Source of the DNA: Bromus sterilis
Taxonomy: Eukaryota > Streptophyta > Magnoliopsida > Poales > Poaceae
Direction: 5' to 3'
Assembly (NCBI GenBank): GCA_950022295.1
Contig: OX465601.1
Coordinates: 110,069,501-110,133,500, forward strand
Length of the DNA stretch: 64,000 nucleotides
The notes beneath the pieces were generated by a model. It made no database searches. It worked only from the letters and a program-made list of their open reading frames with translations, and was not told where the DNA came from. Numbering within the stretch: the stretch's first letter is position 1; every line of letters begins with the position of its first letter. Shown one piece after another: positions 1 through 10,447 of the stretch. Position numbers and translations under genes: made by a program.

Positions 1-1128
1 ACACTTAAAACCGAATACTCGGAAGTATTTAACGTTTGGCTTGTGACCGGTTAGAAGCTCATAGGGGGTCTTCATCAAGATCTTGCGAAGGAAGAGCCGG
101 TTTGATGCATGACATGCGGTGTTGATGGCTTCGGCCCAAAAACTATATGGTGACTTGTACTCATCCAACATGGACTGGGCCATCTCCACAAGAGTACGGT
201 TCTTCCTCTCTGCTACACCATTTTGTTGAGGGGTTTACGGTGCGGAATATTGATGTTATATCCCCTCATCACTCAAGAATTCTTCCAAGGTGTAGTTCTT
301 GAATTCGGAGCCATTGTCACTTCGTATTGCTAAGATAGCCATGTTGTATTTCCTTTGTGCTTGCTTGGAAAAATAAATGAAGGTGGCCTTCGTCTCATCC
401 ATGGACTTGAGAAAGAACACCCATGTGTATCTTGAGTAATCATCAACAATGACAAGACCATATTTCTTCCCACCAAGACTATCCCATGATGGAGGACCAA
501 AGAGATCCACATGAAGGAGCTCCAGAGGCCTTGAAGTTGACACGATATTCTTGGGGGTATGCTTTGCTTGATGTTGCTTCCCGGCTATGCATGCACTACA
601 CACACGATCTTTCTCAAAAGACACGTTTGTTAGTCCGAGGATGTGTTCACCCTTTAGGAGATCTTTTAGATTTATCATACTGACATGGGCTAGCCGGCGA
701 GTCCATAGCCACCCCTTGTCGGCCTTGGCCATTAGACAAGTTTCATGGTAAGTACTCTCTTTAAAGAAATCAACCGTATAAAGGTTGCCATCCAACTCTC
801 CAACAAAGGCCACTTCGAGAGTATCTCTCCTAAATACTTTCACACTTGTTAGACCAAATAGTGTATCATAACCAACGGAAGCTAATTGACGAACGGAAAG
901 AAAATTGTATTGAAGGGATTGTACAAGCATGACATTTGCAAGAGACATGTCATTATTAATAGCCACCTTGCCCAACTCAAGTACCTTTCCCTTGGAACCA
1001 CCACCAAAGACAATGCTCATGTATGGTTGAATTGCAGCCATGAAGTCCTTGAGAAAACGGCTTTCTCCGGTCATATGATTTGTGCGTCCACTATCAATCA
1101 CCCATTTGACTCCACCGGAGATAGCATC
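1..1128 (-). pseudogene. Copia pol fragment: protease end, GAG-pre-integrase, integrase core
   Basis: Pol of the outer Copia in one reading frame. The protease-like motif DSGRTNHMTG lies near 1070-1100. It is followed by the GAG-pre-integrase zinc region (an H-x-H-type start near WLWTRRLAHV and a CSACIAGK cysteine pair), then the integrase core with aspartates in HVDLFG and in IRSDNGSEF. After a stop at 253-255 the frame resumes with an NGVAERKNR motif, which should hold the catalytic glutamate, and continues to the window edge. Integrase would insert the cDNA copy into nuclear DNA. The stops show the copy is inactive. The reverse transcriptase and RNase H are outside the window. Confidence 0.85.
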
Positions 1129-1140
1129 CTACACATAGAT

Positions 1141-1422
1141 TTAAGCTTTGGTTAGAGGTGCCCATTTTGCAATGGGACCTCTAAGGTTAGTAACAAGGGT
1201 CTTTGGAACCCAAATGGTATAGAAACGGAAAGCATTACGGGCCCCAATGAATTTTGCAAACACCTCTCCGTCCTTTGCCTTACGGAGCACATAGGATGGA
1301 GGCATTTTCTCCTTCTTGTTGTTAGGAGCAGGCTTGCCCCTAATGGCCTTCCCATTCCCAACACAAACCTCATCACCAATTTTCTTAACTTTGTCCTTGT
1401 GCCCTTCACGAACAAAGATCAC
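1141..1422 (-). pseudogene. Copia gag-pol linker segment, frameshifted
   Basis: A basic stretch of about 93 codons ending in a tryptophan-containing motif (IWVPKTLVTNLRGP). A clearly related motif (IWVAKPIVTNLLGP) closes the gag of the Copia element at 16339-16941, so this frame is real coding sequence and not a shadow. It is in the same frame as the downstream protease-integrase but one frame away from the coiled-coil segment before it, so a frameshift lies near 1420. A TAG separates it from the protease. Its function is unknown. Confidence 0.6.
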
Positions 1423-2114
1423 CTTTTTGGAGTTGATTCCTTGCTAAGGGTGACATCCTTTGTCACACTTGTACTTGGATCAAACCCAAGTCCTTCCTTA
1501 GCAAAGGACTCCTTGTGATGACTTAATACATCATTTAGGTTTTTATCGCCTTGGGCACAAGTAAAGAGGCCCTTCTTTAGTTGAGCATGAAGAGCTAAGT
1601 TCTCCTCAATGAGAGATGCTTGATCAAGGGAAGAGTTAGTAGCACAAGAATAAATATGCACAATAGTGGGAGGAGACATCTTAGTAAGTGTTTTTATATG
1701 AGAAAGTTTGTGAGCCTCAAGGTTTTTCTTGAGGGTGATGAGTTCCTCAACTTTTATCTTGAGAGAAACGGTGAGTACCTCAACATCCTTAGAAAGAGAA
1801 GTGTTTAGCTCCACAAGCTTGCTCATTTCATTAGCAAGTTCCTTACATATTTCATTAGGATTTTTCAAGGAGGCAACATGCTTGTCATTTAAGTCATTTG
1901 ATGCGTGAACAACTTTGCACAAGTTATCATTTCGAGCTTCCTCAAAGTCAATTTTTCGCTCAAGGAGAGTATAGTTCTCCTTTTCCTCGGTGAGGAGGAT
2001 TTCAAGGTCCTTAATGGTTGTGGAGTGCTTACCCACCACATCCATAATAAATTGAAACATCTTGAGCTTGTTGCCTTTGAGGGAGCTCATCATTTTGCTC
2101 ACTTTAGCAAACAA
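1419..2114 (-). pseudogene. Copia gag C-terminal coiled-coil region
   Basis: This is the in-frame continuation of gag after a single TAG (2115-2117). It encodes about 231 residues rich in Lys, Glu, Leu and Ser with heptad-like spacing, so a long coiled coil is likely. A matching region, including the shared short motif SCATNSS/DACATNS, is in the Copia gag at 14644-16251, so the domain is a lineage trait and not chance. Such a region could help Gag multimerise, which is an inference. The TAG implies a recent nonsense mutation or readthrough; with the other defects in this copy a mutation is more likely. Confidence 0.65.
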
Positions 2115-3803
2115 CTAATCTTCACACATGGCATGAGTATCATCACTTTCCGCATCATGAAATTCATCATGAGGTTCGTAAGAGAACATGAAGGACTCAT
2201 CAATAGGGGTTACCTTGATCTTAGCCGAGGAGGAGGGAGTGTCATCATCAACCAACTTGGCCATGAGGCACTTGTGTGCATTGCCAGTGTAGTCACTCAT
2301 GTAGTTGTAGTTCACAACTTCACCTTCCTTGTTGAGGAGCTTCAAGGTCTTTTGTGTATCTTGAGCAACTCCGGCCACACCACCAACATCCTCGGGATCG
2401 GACCCTTCAAGTGCCAACAATGCTTTCTTCTTGAACTTGTTGTTGAGAGGGTTTGGGAGCTTCTTGGCAACATCCTTCCGAGGAAATCGAGGTTTGTCCT
2501 CTCTTTTCTCATATGGACAATCCTCCGCAAAATGTCCCGGTCTCTCACAGTTGTAGCAGTTTCTCGTCTTCTTCTTTTGGAATCTTCCCTTGAAGTCCCC
2601 TTTGGTGAACTTCTTTACAAAGAGAGCAATATCATCATATGAGGGAGTATCATCGGAGTTATCATCATCTTCATACTCATCTTCTTCCTCATCATCATCG
2701 AACTCCTCGAGCCTAGCCTTAAGAGCAAGATTTGACGAAGGGCCACCATATGTGGAAAGTAGTCTCTTGGACTCCTTTAGGTGCTCTTCATATTGCAAGA
2801 AGGTGGAAATCACATCGTCCGGTGTCATCTTGAATAAGTCGGGCATACGCCTCAATTCCCACACCATTTGATGAGAATACACCATGAGAGCATTCAACAT
2901 TTTGTCCACAAGGTAACGGTTGGTGATTTGATATCCATCCAAAGATTTTTCACATGTGAAGGACTGGACATGAGCAGAGAGAACTTTGAGACGCATATGA
3001 AGTTGTTGGGGCGTCTCATCTTTCTTCATGTGAAGGTTGTGCAATGCATTCTTTTCAGTCTCATATCTTGTCATTTGAAGCGACCCGGTGCCGGACTTGG
3101 CAATGAGAAGAGTATCCCACATTTCCTTGGCATTGGTGATATGAAGAAATCGAGCACGTGTCAACTCATCCATTCCTCTCTTCAAGAACCCAATAGCCGC
3201 AAGGTTGAGATGTCGATCAAACACTTCACTTGGAGTAAGGTTGTTTGGATCAACGGCATAATAGCCTTTCCCGGAGTCGATGAGGCTCCACATGGGTTCG
3301 CACATAAACCTAAGATAATCTACCATAAGACTTTTCCAATCCATTAAGTTAGTGTTCTCGGTTAGTACCGGCGGATTGTCGTTGAAGTTATACTTAGGTT
3401 CCACAAGCTTAGGAGAAGGATAGTCCCATTGGTAGGGACCATATCTTTGCAAGGGAGCCTCGGAACAGGGGTGCACAAAGGTCGCTTGTGGGGACCTAGG
3501 GGCCGCACCACTTGATGTTTGTGACTCCGATGCCGAAGCCTTCAATCTAGCAAAGGAGGCTTCTATTTCCTTCCTTTGATTGTCCAAAGCCTTTTGCAAG
3601 GCTTTTTCCATATCTCCGGAGGTGAACAACTTGGGATCCTCAATCTCATAACTAACATGCCCTGTGGAAGGAGGCAATGCAACTTGTGCGGCGGCCCTTT
3701 GTTCGGCAGCCAATCTCTCATCTTCCAAACTCGCGGCATCCGCAGCAATTGCGACCTCCTCCACATTGGCACCCGAACTTTCTGGGATGCCGTTCTTGGT
3801 CAT
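2115..3803 (-). CDS. Copia Gag (UBN2-type capsid plus CCHC zinc knuckle)
   Basis: A 562-codon open frame that begins at a true ATG 41 bases inside the primer-binding site. The N-terminal 100 residues are Ala/Glu-rich. Residues from about 150 to 350 form the helical UBN2 gag region typical of plant Copia. An acidic Asp/Glu tract follows at about 365-385, then a zinc knuckle CYNCERPGHFAEDC at residues 416-429 (C-x2-C-x4-H-x4-C), which binds RNA in this family. The frame is intact to the TAG at 2115, so a Gag protein could be made even though the element as a whole is dead. In the family, Gag forms the cytoplasmic particle that packages the genomic RNA. Confidence 0.85.
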   Translation of the reverse strand: MTKNGIPESSGANVEEVAIAADAASLEDERLAAEQRAAAQVALPPSTGHVSYEIEDPKLFTSGDMEKALQKALDNQRKEIEASFARLKASASESQTSSGAAPRSPQATFVHPCSEAPLQRYGPYQWDYPSPKLVEPKYNFNDNPPVLTENTNLMDWKSLMVDYLRFMCEPMWSLIDSGKGYYAVDPNNLTPSEVFDRHLNLAAIGFLKRGMDELTRARFLHITNAKEMWDTLLIAKSGTGSLQMTRYETEKNALHNLHMKKDETPQQLHMRLKVLSAHVQSFTCEKSLDGYQITNRYLVDKMLNALMVYSHQMVWELRRMPDLFKMTPDDVISTFLQYEEHLKESKRLLSTYGGPSSNLALKARLEEFDDDEEEDEYEDDDNSDDTPSYDDIALFVKKFTKGDFKGRFQKKKTRNCYNCERPGHFAEDCPYEKREDKPRFPRKDVAKKLPNPLNNKFKKKALLALEGSDPEDVGGVAGVAQDTQKTLKLLNKEGEVVNYNYMSDYTGNAHKCLMAKLVDDDTPSSSAKIKVTPIDESFMFSYEPHDEFHDAESDDTHAMCED

Positions 3804-3843
3804 CTCGCTCTAGGGCGGTTAAGCCACAAGAATATAGCACGAG

Positions 3844-3855
3844 GCTCTGATACCA
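3844..3855 (-). other. Primer-binding site (tRNA-iMet type)
   Basis: On the minus strand this reads TGGTATCAGAGC, which is complementary to the 3' end of initiator tRNA-Met, the usual primer of plant Copia. Two bases separate it from the LTR end (CTTTCA, minus strand). Confidence 0.9.
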
Positions 3856-3857
3856 AT

Positions 3858-3891
3858 TGAAAGGATCGAGATAGACCTAGAGGGGGGTGAA
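3858..3891 (-). repeat. Outer Copia 5' LTR, U5-side end piece
   Basis: These 34 bases are the U5 end of the LTR. They start TG on the plus strand, equal to CA on the element strand. The rest of the LTR resumes at 12206, on the far side of the nested Copia. GTGAA at 3887-3891 is the left copy of the nested element's target duplication. Confidence 0.85.
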
Positions 3892-5645
3892 TGTTGGATA
3901 TATGCTCTAGAGGCAAATAATATATGATTATTCCAATATATCTAAGCAAGTTCATAACCAGTTTCATACCGTGCTAGAACTGCATCAGTGAAACAATGAT
4001 GCAGGTGTGGTATAGAAACACCCAGAGTTCCTAGTTAGCCTCTACATCGATAACTAGTTCATGGTCAACATGATGGTCGTGGTTTCGCGATCATGGACAA
4101 TTAAGTCTCTTGACTATGAGGTCACCTCACGGGTTGAGTGACGTGATGAACATTACCCAAAGTAAGCATTACAGCATGATCAAATCTTATGAAGGTTCAG
4201 TGTTGTAATTACAGAACGTGGTAGACCGTTCCTTTGACCGTGAGTACGTGCATAATCACTATCTTCCCGGATGCTTTGACTTACATCCCACCACCTGACT
4301 GAAATATGCGGGTCATAACGGTTGTATCTTAGGTATTCCGTGGAGATACGTTGAGGAGTATTGTTTACAAGAGCGGGATTTGTCAATCCATATAATGGAT
4401 AGATACTCGGGGCCCACTCGGTGAGATTCCATCCATAAAGCTGCGCAGCGTGTGACTAGGTCACGGGGATGAATATCACGGGAACGAGTGAATGAGGATT
4501 ACTTCGGAACGAGGTTGAACCAGACATAGGATGTCATTGATCGAATCTCGGAACAATCCAGTATCGCTGACAAAGGGAATGCTATACGGCGTAAGGTCCA
4601 ATCGGTGTTGATATCCGGAATGCACAGGGGTCATTATGGGCATCCAGGTCCCGCTGATGATCATTGACTGTTGCCTCTGCTCGGTCATGACTGGAGTGTT
4701 CTCGGACCGTAGGGTAACACACTTAAGGGCTCGATGAAATCGGAGACCTTTTCGGAACCATCGGAGCAACCAGAGAATTAAGGAGACAATATCGGAGGAG
4801 TACCGTATTGAACCGAAACAAGTTCGGAGTGAGCCGGAAGAGTTTCCGGAGCACCGGGAGATGAAATAATATGTTTTAGTTATTAATTAATTGAATTAAT
4901 AATTAAAATCATTTTATTTCTAATTAATATGTGCTATGGGCCTTAGTGGAGAAAAAGGCCCATTATGGAATTAAAGGGAAAAGAAAAAAGAAAAGAAAGG
5001 GGGGGGAGGCGCCATGGGCCCTAGGGCCCATGAGGGGTGCGCCCCCTCTCCCCCCTTGGCCGGCCAACTCCCCCCTAGCAAAGGGTTTAGTCCCACATTG
5101 CTAGGGGAGGTGGGTTGACTCCCTTCCCCAGCCTATATAAAGACAGGCAGGGTGCACATAATTAATACACAGAAATTCGTGAGAAAATAAATATAACTCC
5201 GAATTGAGATCGGTTTTCTCCGGTCTCCTCCCCTCTCTGGTCTCTTCCACGGTGGGCTCCCTAGTGTGAGCCTGTAGTGGAATTGAGACCTCTCTGCTAG
5301 AATCGGAGGCCGTCGTGCTGCCGAAGCTCCGTCCGGAGGTCTGCTTCCGCCCCCTCCGCTGGATCGGAGAACGGAGGTCGTCATCGAGTCTCGTACGTGT
5401 GCGAGTACTACGAGGTGCTGCACGTGTGGCACTACACCCATCCGGGTGCTCAACACAGCCAGGGGGCTGTGAAACTTGATCGGCTACATCAACCACGTTT
5501 GCGGGAACGTTTCCCGCGCAACGGACTACACCCCGAGGTATGTTATTTCCGCACTACTATCTGTTACGGTAATACGGCTAGCTAGATCTTGGGTTAAGGG
5601 AACGCTAGTTAGAAAAATTTGTGTTTTCTGCTGCGAACCCCAACA
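3892..5645 (+). repeat. 5' LTR of the nested gag-only Copia
   Basis: A 1754-bp LTR, TGTTGG...CCAACA. It carries a TATA box (TATATAAA, 5134-5141) after a GC-rich stretch. A perfect 20-bp palindrome at 5013-5032 lies about 100 bp upstream of the TATA box. Short reading frames in both directions here also occur in the other LTR and have no coding features. Confidence 0.92.
5134..5141 (+). promoter_or_regulatory. LTR TATA box
   Basis: TATATAAA in a CC-TATATAAAG context, inside the 5' LTR of the nested gag-only Copia. The same box is intact in its 3' LTR at 11689-11696. Transcription of the element should start about 30 bases downstream. Confidence 0.7.
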
Positions 5646-5646
5646 G

Positions 5647-5659
5647 TGGTATCATGAGC
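5647..5659 (+). other. Primer-binding site variant
   Basis: TGGTATCATGAGC lies one base after the LTR end. It equals the tRNA-iMet complement TGGTATCAGAGC with one extra T. The same variant is at the matching place (53538-53550) in the BARE/Angela-like element, so it is a lineage feature and not damage. Confidence 0.75.
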
Positions 5660-6711
5660 TAGGTCTATGCTTAGTATTACTGTACGGATAGAACACATCG
5701 GGGATGTGGGCGTTGATTGTATGATTGTTACCCTCCCACGTGTACTTGTTCACATCTGCGGCATCGTTTGATGAAGCGGCCCCCGACCGACTTTACGCGT
5801 ACTCTTACGCGAGACTGGTTCCACGCTTGACATGCGGCTTGTACCGTATAAAGTGGCTAGGGGGGTGTCTGTCTCTCTACTTTAGCGGATGTGGCATTTG
5901 CAACGGAGGGCCCCGTGCGGGGTGTAATAGAGACAATCGTATGGTTGACGTTGTGATTGACTCGTAGGTTAAAACCTGTTTAACTATGAAAGCCCTAGCA
6001 GCCACGTAAAACTTGCAATATACAACTAGACCGTCTAAACCTTGTATTGCAAAGTGGGGGCTATCGTTTGTTTGTTTGTGATGTAGTGATAGCTTTGCTA
6101 TGTGTTACTAATAAGTAGTAATCGTCATCATAAAACAAACTAAAATGGAGACACTGTAGACTTAGTGTTGCCATAGCCCAGACATCTTAAAACTTGCTAG
6201 TATAAGATACACGACGGTAGCATGTGATAAGATGATCCCTTAACAAAGCCAAACACAAGTATTCTACCGAAGTGTGCACCACCTGGAAGGTTCTCCCATA
6301 TGGCTTGATGCTCCGTACATACCGGAGTTGTCCTACATATTTAATGGAGTTCGCATGAGGTTGGGTTCGGCAAGCCTGGCATATGCAAATATGGCCTTGC
6401 TGAGCAGCATATAACATGGAGGTTAATTTGGCGAGCCTAGCATATGCAGATATGGCCTCGGAATGCTAGAGATCGAAAGATCGAGCATGAGTCACAGTAT
6501 ATATAAGATAATGTGATCGCACAAGTTGTTGTCTACCTTTGAAACTGACCCGTCGGCCGTGTGATATTGGAGGTCGGGCAGTGAATCTGGATCATGTAAT
6601 CACTAAAACTTCTTAGGGATGAAATGTTTTGGTGTGAGCTCATATGATTATATGAACTCTCTTGTTGTGAACTAGTCTTAATTGTGTTCCTTGCAATTAT
6701 GTTTGTAGAAA
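5660..6711 (+). other. Untranslated leader of the nested gag-only Copia
   Basis: About 1050 bases between primer-binding site and gag start with no coding frame that I trust. Long leaders are usual for the BARE lineage. No other feature seen. Confidence 0.55.
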
Positions 6712-7401
6712 ATGGATAATACCCAGTACCTTGAAATGGTTTCCTTCTTACATGGTGAAAGACTTAAAGAAAATGGGTCAAACTTCGTTAGTTGGTACTT
6801 ACGCCTTAGAGCCGTGCTCAAGAGAATCAACCTTTCATTCTTAACTAAAAGGCATGTGGGAAACCCTCCAGAAAACGACATGGATGCACAAGCGGCGATT
6901 GATTATCAATATCGTCGAAGGACATATGCCATAGCTAAGGGTATCATAGAAACCAGCATTCCGCAACTTTTGCGTGAGGAGTATGCTGATTTGGATACAT
7001 ACGATATGATCGATGAGCTGAAGTCATCAAACTTGCATCAGTTTAGAGTTGCCAGATTTGAGTTAGAAAGTGAGTTTCTCTCTACAAAGATGGAAGAAGG
7101 CTCTTGCCTGAAAGCACACTTGGCCAAGATGCATGAGATACATTTGAGCCTCGTATATGACTTTGACTATGATACCACACATGAGTCTGCGATATACACG
7201 GTGTTACACTCGCTTCCACCGAGCTATACAGACCATGTCCATGGCTATGTCGGCAGAGGTGAAAGCCTCGAGTTCTCTGACTTCATGGATAGACTTCAGT
7301 ACCTGGAGGTCGAACCCATTGAAGGAGAAGTTGTCGATGGAGAAGGTATATACTTGATATACTTTATAAATGTTTACTCCCTTATACAACAGATGCAGTA
7401 A
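6712..7401 (+). CDS. Truncated Copia Gag (no zinc knuckle)
   Basis: A 229-codon frame starting at a true ATG. The N-terminal region (residues 1-60, with NGSNFVSWYLRLR) and the following helices match the plant Copia UBN2-type gag. It ends before any CCHC knuckle, so RNA binding through a knuckle is missing. A GT donor at 7346 and an AG acceptor ending at 7438 frame a 93-base AT-rich putative intron near the end of the gene. Splicing would replace the last residues with a short tail ending in TGA at 7480-7482. The same arrangement is seen in the element at 51720-60286. Gag from such a copy might co-assemble with that of an autonomous relative, which is an inference. Confidence 0.75.
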   Translation: MDNTQYLEMVSFLHGERLKENGSNFVSWYLRLRAVLKRINLSFLTKRHVGNPPENDMDAQAAIDYQYRRRTYAIAKGIIETSIPQLLREEYADLDTYDMIDELKSSNLHQFRVARFELESEFLSTKMEEGSCLKAHLAKMHEIHLSLVYDFDYDTTHESAIYTVLHSLPPSYTDHVHGYVGRGESLEFSDFMDRLQYLEVEPIEGEVVDGEGIYLIYFINVYSLIQQMQ

Positions 7402-7438
7402 ATGAGTATTTGATACTTATTCTGTTTTATGAAAACAG
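7346..7438 (+). other. Putative intron at 3' end of gag
   Basis: GAAG|GTATATA at the donor and AAAACAG|GAC at the acceptor, 93 bases, AT-rich, phase 1. Joining continues the frame for 14 codons to a TGA at 7480-7482. Gag-specific spliced RNA has been reported for BARE elements in barley, which makes this plausible. No transcript evidence can be seen here. Confidence 0.5.
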
Positions 7439-7482
7439 GACCTGCCGTTGCATGGACGGGAAGAGGTGAAATCGAGGATTGA

Positions 7483-10447
7483 TGGATATCAAGTCAGTTG
7501 ATGGCCAGCATGGATTCCACCGAGACATCTATCATAGGAGATACTTAGAGTATTAGATAAATCTTATCTAATCATTATAGTATGAACACTTAGTTGTGTG
7601 TCTTGCATCTCGCGAGACAAAGTTATTCATGTAATGAGACAAGTCAGTTGTTCCATCTCTATGAATAAAAGTGTGCTTATACTTTGATTACGTCTTGATT
7701 TATGATATGATAGAAAGCATTTATAATACTACTATTATTGTCAAGAAATATTCAATGTTTAAATGATAAAGTTGTCTTGATTATAACAAGTCAAAGATCT
7801 GATTGCATGAGGTGACTTCATAACTAATGAATTCATTAAATGTATGATCTATTAACTTGTGAGTTCATTATCAAATGAAGAATCATAACTTGATTGCATG
7901 AGATGGATTAGATACACGATCTATGAACCTCTGCAATAAGTATAATCGTGACAAGGTTCTAGCAAGTAGAACGTGTGCCAATCATTATACATAAATGATG
8001 TAGAATGGGCATGTGAGTTATCATTAAAGACTTCATATGATTAATTGAAAGTTGTATTCAATTGAGATCATAAAACTGAGATTCAGGAATCACAGTAAGA
8101 AGTGAGAATACAAGGATACATATCACTACGCTACGATCCGGAGTGAAAACTATTGATATTGACATAATGGGAGACTTGTGGAAGTTGTACCACAAACTAC
8201 GATGGAAGTTGAAAGTGCTAGACTACTTAAACCATTCGTAGTCATACTAAACCGTAGTATGGTCTAAACGTTCTTTCCCTTAGCACTATAGTTATTGTCG
8301 AATAAGTTGTATAAATTCATTAAGTTAAAACACCCACTTCATGAATAGGAAACCATCCTGAATCTAACGAGACATGATAGCTCCATAACTGATGGTGTTA
8401 TAAGGTTTCTTAAAAGAAAGAATTTCTTTGTAATAAAACTACGAGCAATTGAAATTACATATTCTCCCCGAATAGCAAAATTTGTGTTGCTTAATTGGTA
8501 ATGCGAGAAGAAGTCTCTCGACACGGATCCAATGGGAGATAATGAAAACTTTGACCGGGGTATTGGACCTTGCCTTCAGAATATCAGAGTATTGCACGGA
8601 AGCACGTTCCGCTGTAATGACACTGCATAAGGAAGGATATGCCAAAGATGATTGATCTTGGTATATGAGTTGAAGCCATTGTTGAATTTAGAAGGTTATC
8701 ATGAATACGTTCTGTACAGAACAATAATCATGAGTCTTCTTAATAAAACAATAAGGGAATAATATTGCTTGAAGACACAAAGGAATGATGGTAGCCTAGA
8801 ACACGAGGAGAAATGAAAAAATATTGAATTACATTAAGGATGGCTCACGTCCTGTGAAATAAATCGGTTATTTCATATTCTCGACAAACTGGAAAGTTAT
8901 TGAGAAAAATGTAATGGGCATAAGGCATTATTTGGTTATGACCAAAGTTCAATGGTGATTGACTGCGGAAACGTAGGAATGCTTTAATCAATAAAATATT
9001 TCATTTACACTACGATGGACCATAGCCTGAAATTGCATCTCAGTCAAATTTGGGATTTGAAAGAGAAGTGCAATGGGCATAACGAAGGTTACTTCGTTAA
9101 AAGGATGGACTATAGTACCTCAAGACAGGAACCCTCAACCTTGATTTGATCAAGTGATTTTGTGATGACCAAAATATTGAGTGGGCCTGCAGTTTCATGA
9201 AACTGAGTGGGAGCTTTGAAGACTTCCCTGAAACTTGGAATGCAGAGGGCATTTTCTGAGTGGGAGCTTTGGAAGCATTGTCATTATGTGAGACATAGTG
9301 AACAATAAAATGACTTGATGAAAGCTGAACCACAAATATATGAGTATAAGATGGATATATTTGAGTGGGAGCATGATCATTGTCTCAAACATATATGCAG
9401 TGATATGTGTGAAGAAATGATCTCATATGTATATATATGGATATGCATTGATTGTGTATATAGAGAATCGTCTTATATACATATGTGCATTATGATATAT
9501 ATATAGAGTATAAGGCAAATAAAATACAAGATTGCAAGAATCTTCTTTTATGTGAAATACCAACACATTACACGTTGAAATCTATATGAGTAGATTAAGA
9601 TACGGATAATGAAACGAAGTGAAGGTTGGAATAATCTTCTAGACAAGAAACAGGTTCTTGTGGCTAGAAATTATATAATGGATGAAATCCAAATATCACA
9701 AGCAATGTCTTGATGGAAGAATAGAGATGCACCATGTACTGGACATGTGATCTCATATGTTCTTGACATATGATTCTACCATATAACATGCATTGTGAAT
9801 CCAACAAACAGAATGACTCAAAACGTTCTTGGTAGAAGAACAGATTCCGATGTGCTTTAGGAGTAAAACACAGAATCTGAATAAAATCCATAATTTCAGT
9901 ATAGAGAGGAATACTGAGGACTATTCTCTAAAATATAGAAAGGATAATAGACTTGAATGTAATGCAAGATTACAATTGCAAGCCATATTATGGGTCTATA
10001 TGGAATTAGAGACATCACCAAAGACATGAAAGGAATGTGAGCAAAATTCACGGTACTACAAACATAATACTACTTAAGAAAGCAGACGTATGGATAAAAG
10101 TTTAGCGTTAAAAGTATTGGACTTCTGGCTGAGTGTATTTCCCAGTATATATGACTATGGATGAGTCTTCTAAAGACTGAACCAAGAGATCATTGGAGGA
10201 TACTGTGAAATAATAGTCTCACTCTCCCGCGAAACTTATATCCAACCATTATATGATAATGAGTGGTATGTCAAAAGAGCTTTTGACCTATGCCAGTTGC
10301 AAAGGAAACATACGAATCTGAATTGGTGCAGTTTGTTGACGAACCCTCTTCCATGAGCGTGCATGATCAATGAAACACTTATGTGATAAAATGTTTATGA
10401 TCGGAAAATGCGGCTAGATTATTAGCACTCTAGTGCAAGTGCGAGAC
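7483..10447 (+). other. Non-coding interior in place of pol
   Basis: Almost 3 kb of AT-rich sequence with no frame over about 80 codons and no protease, integrase or reverse-transcriptase motif. Phrases such as GAGTGGGAGC recur (about 9208, 9258, 9364). It may be decayed pol or lineage-specific filler. The 3' end AGTGCGAGAC just before the second LTR is a poor polypurine tract; the related element has AAGTGGGAGAC. Confidence 0.55.

Noticed and set aside
4476..4769. 97-codon minus-strand frame, also at 11032-11325
   Set aside because: Present in both LTR copies only because the LTRs are near-identical. No domain.
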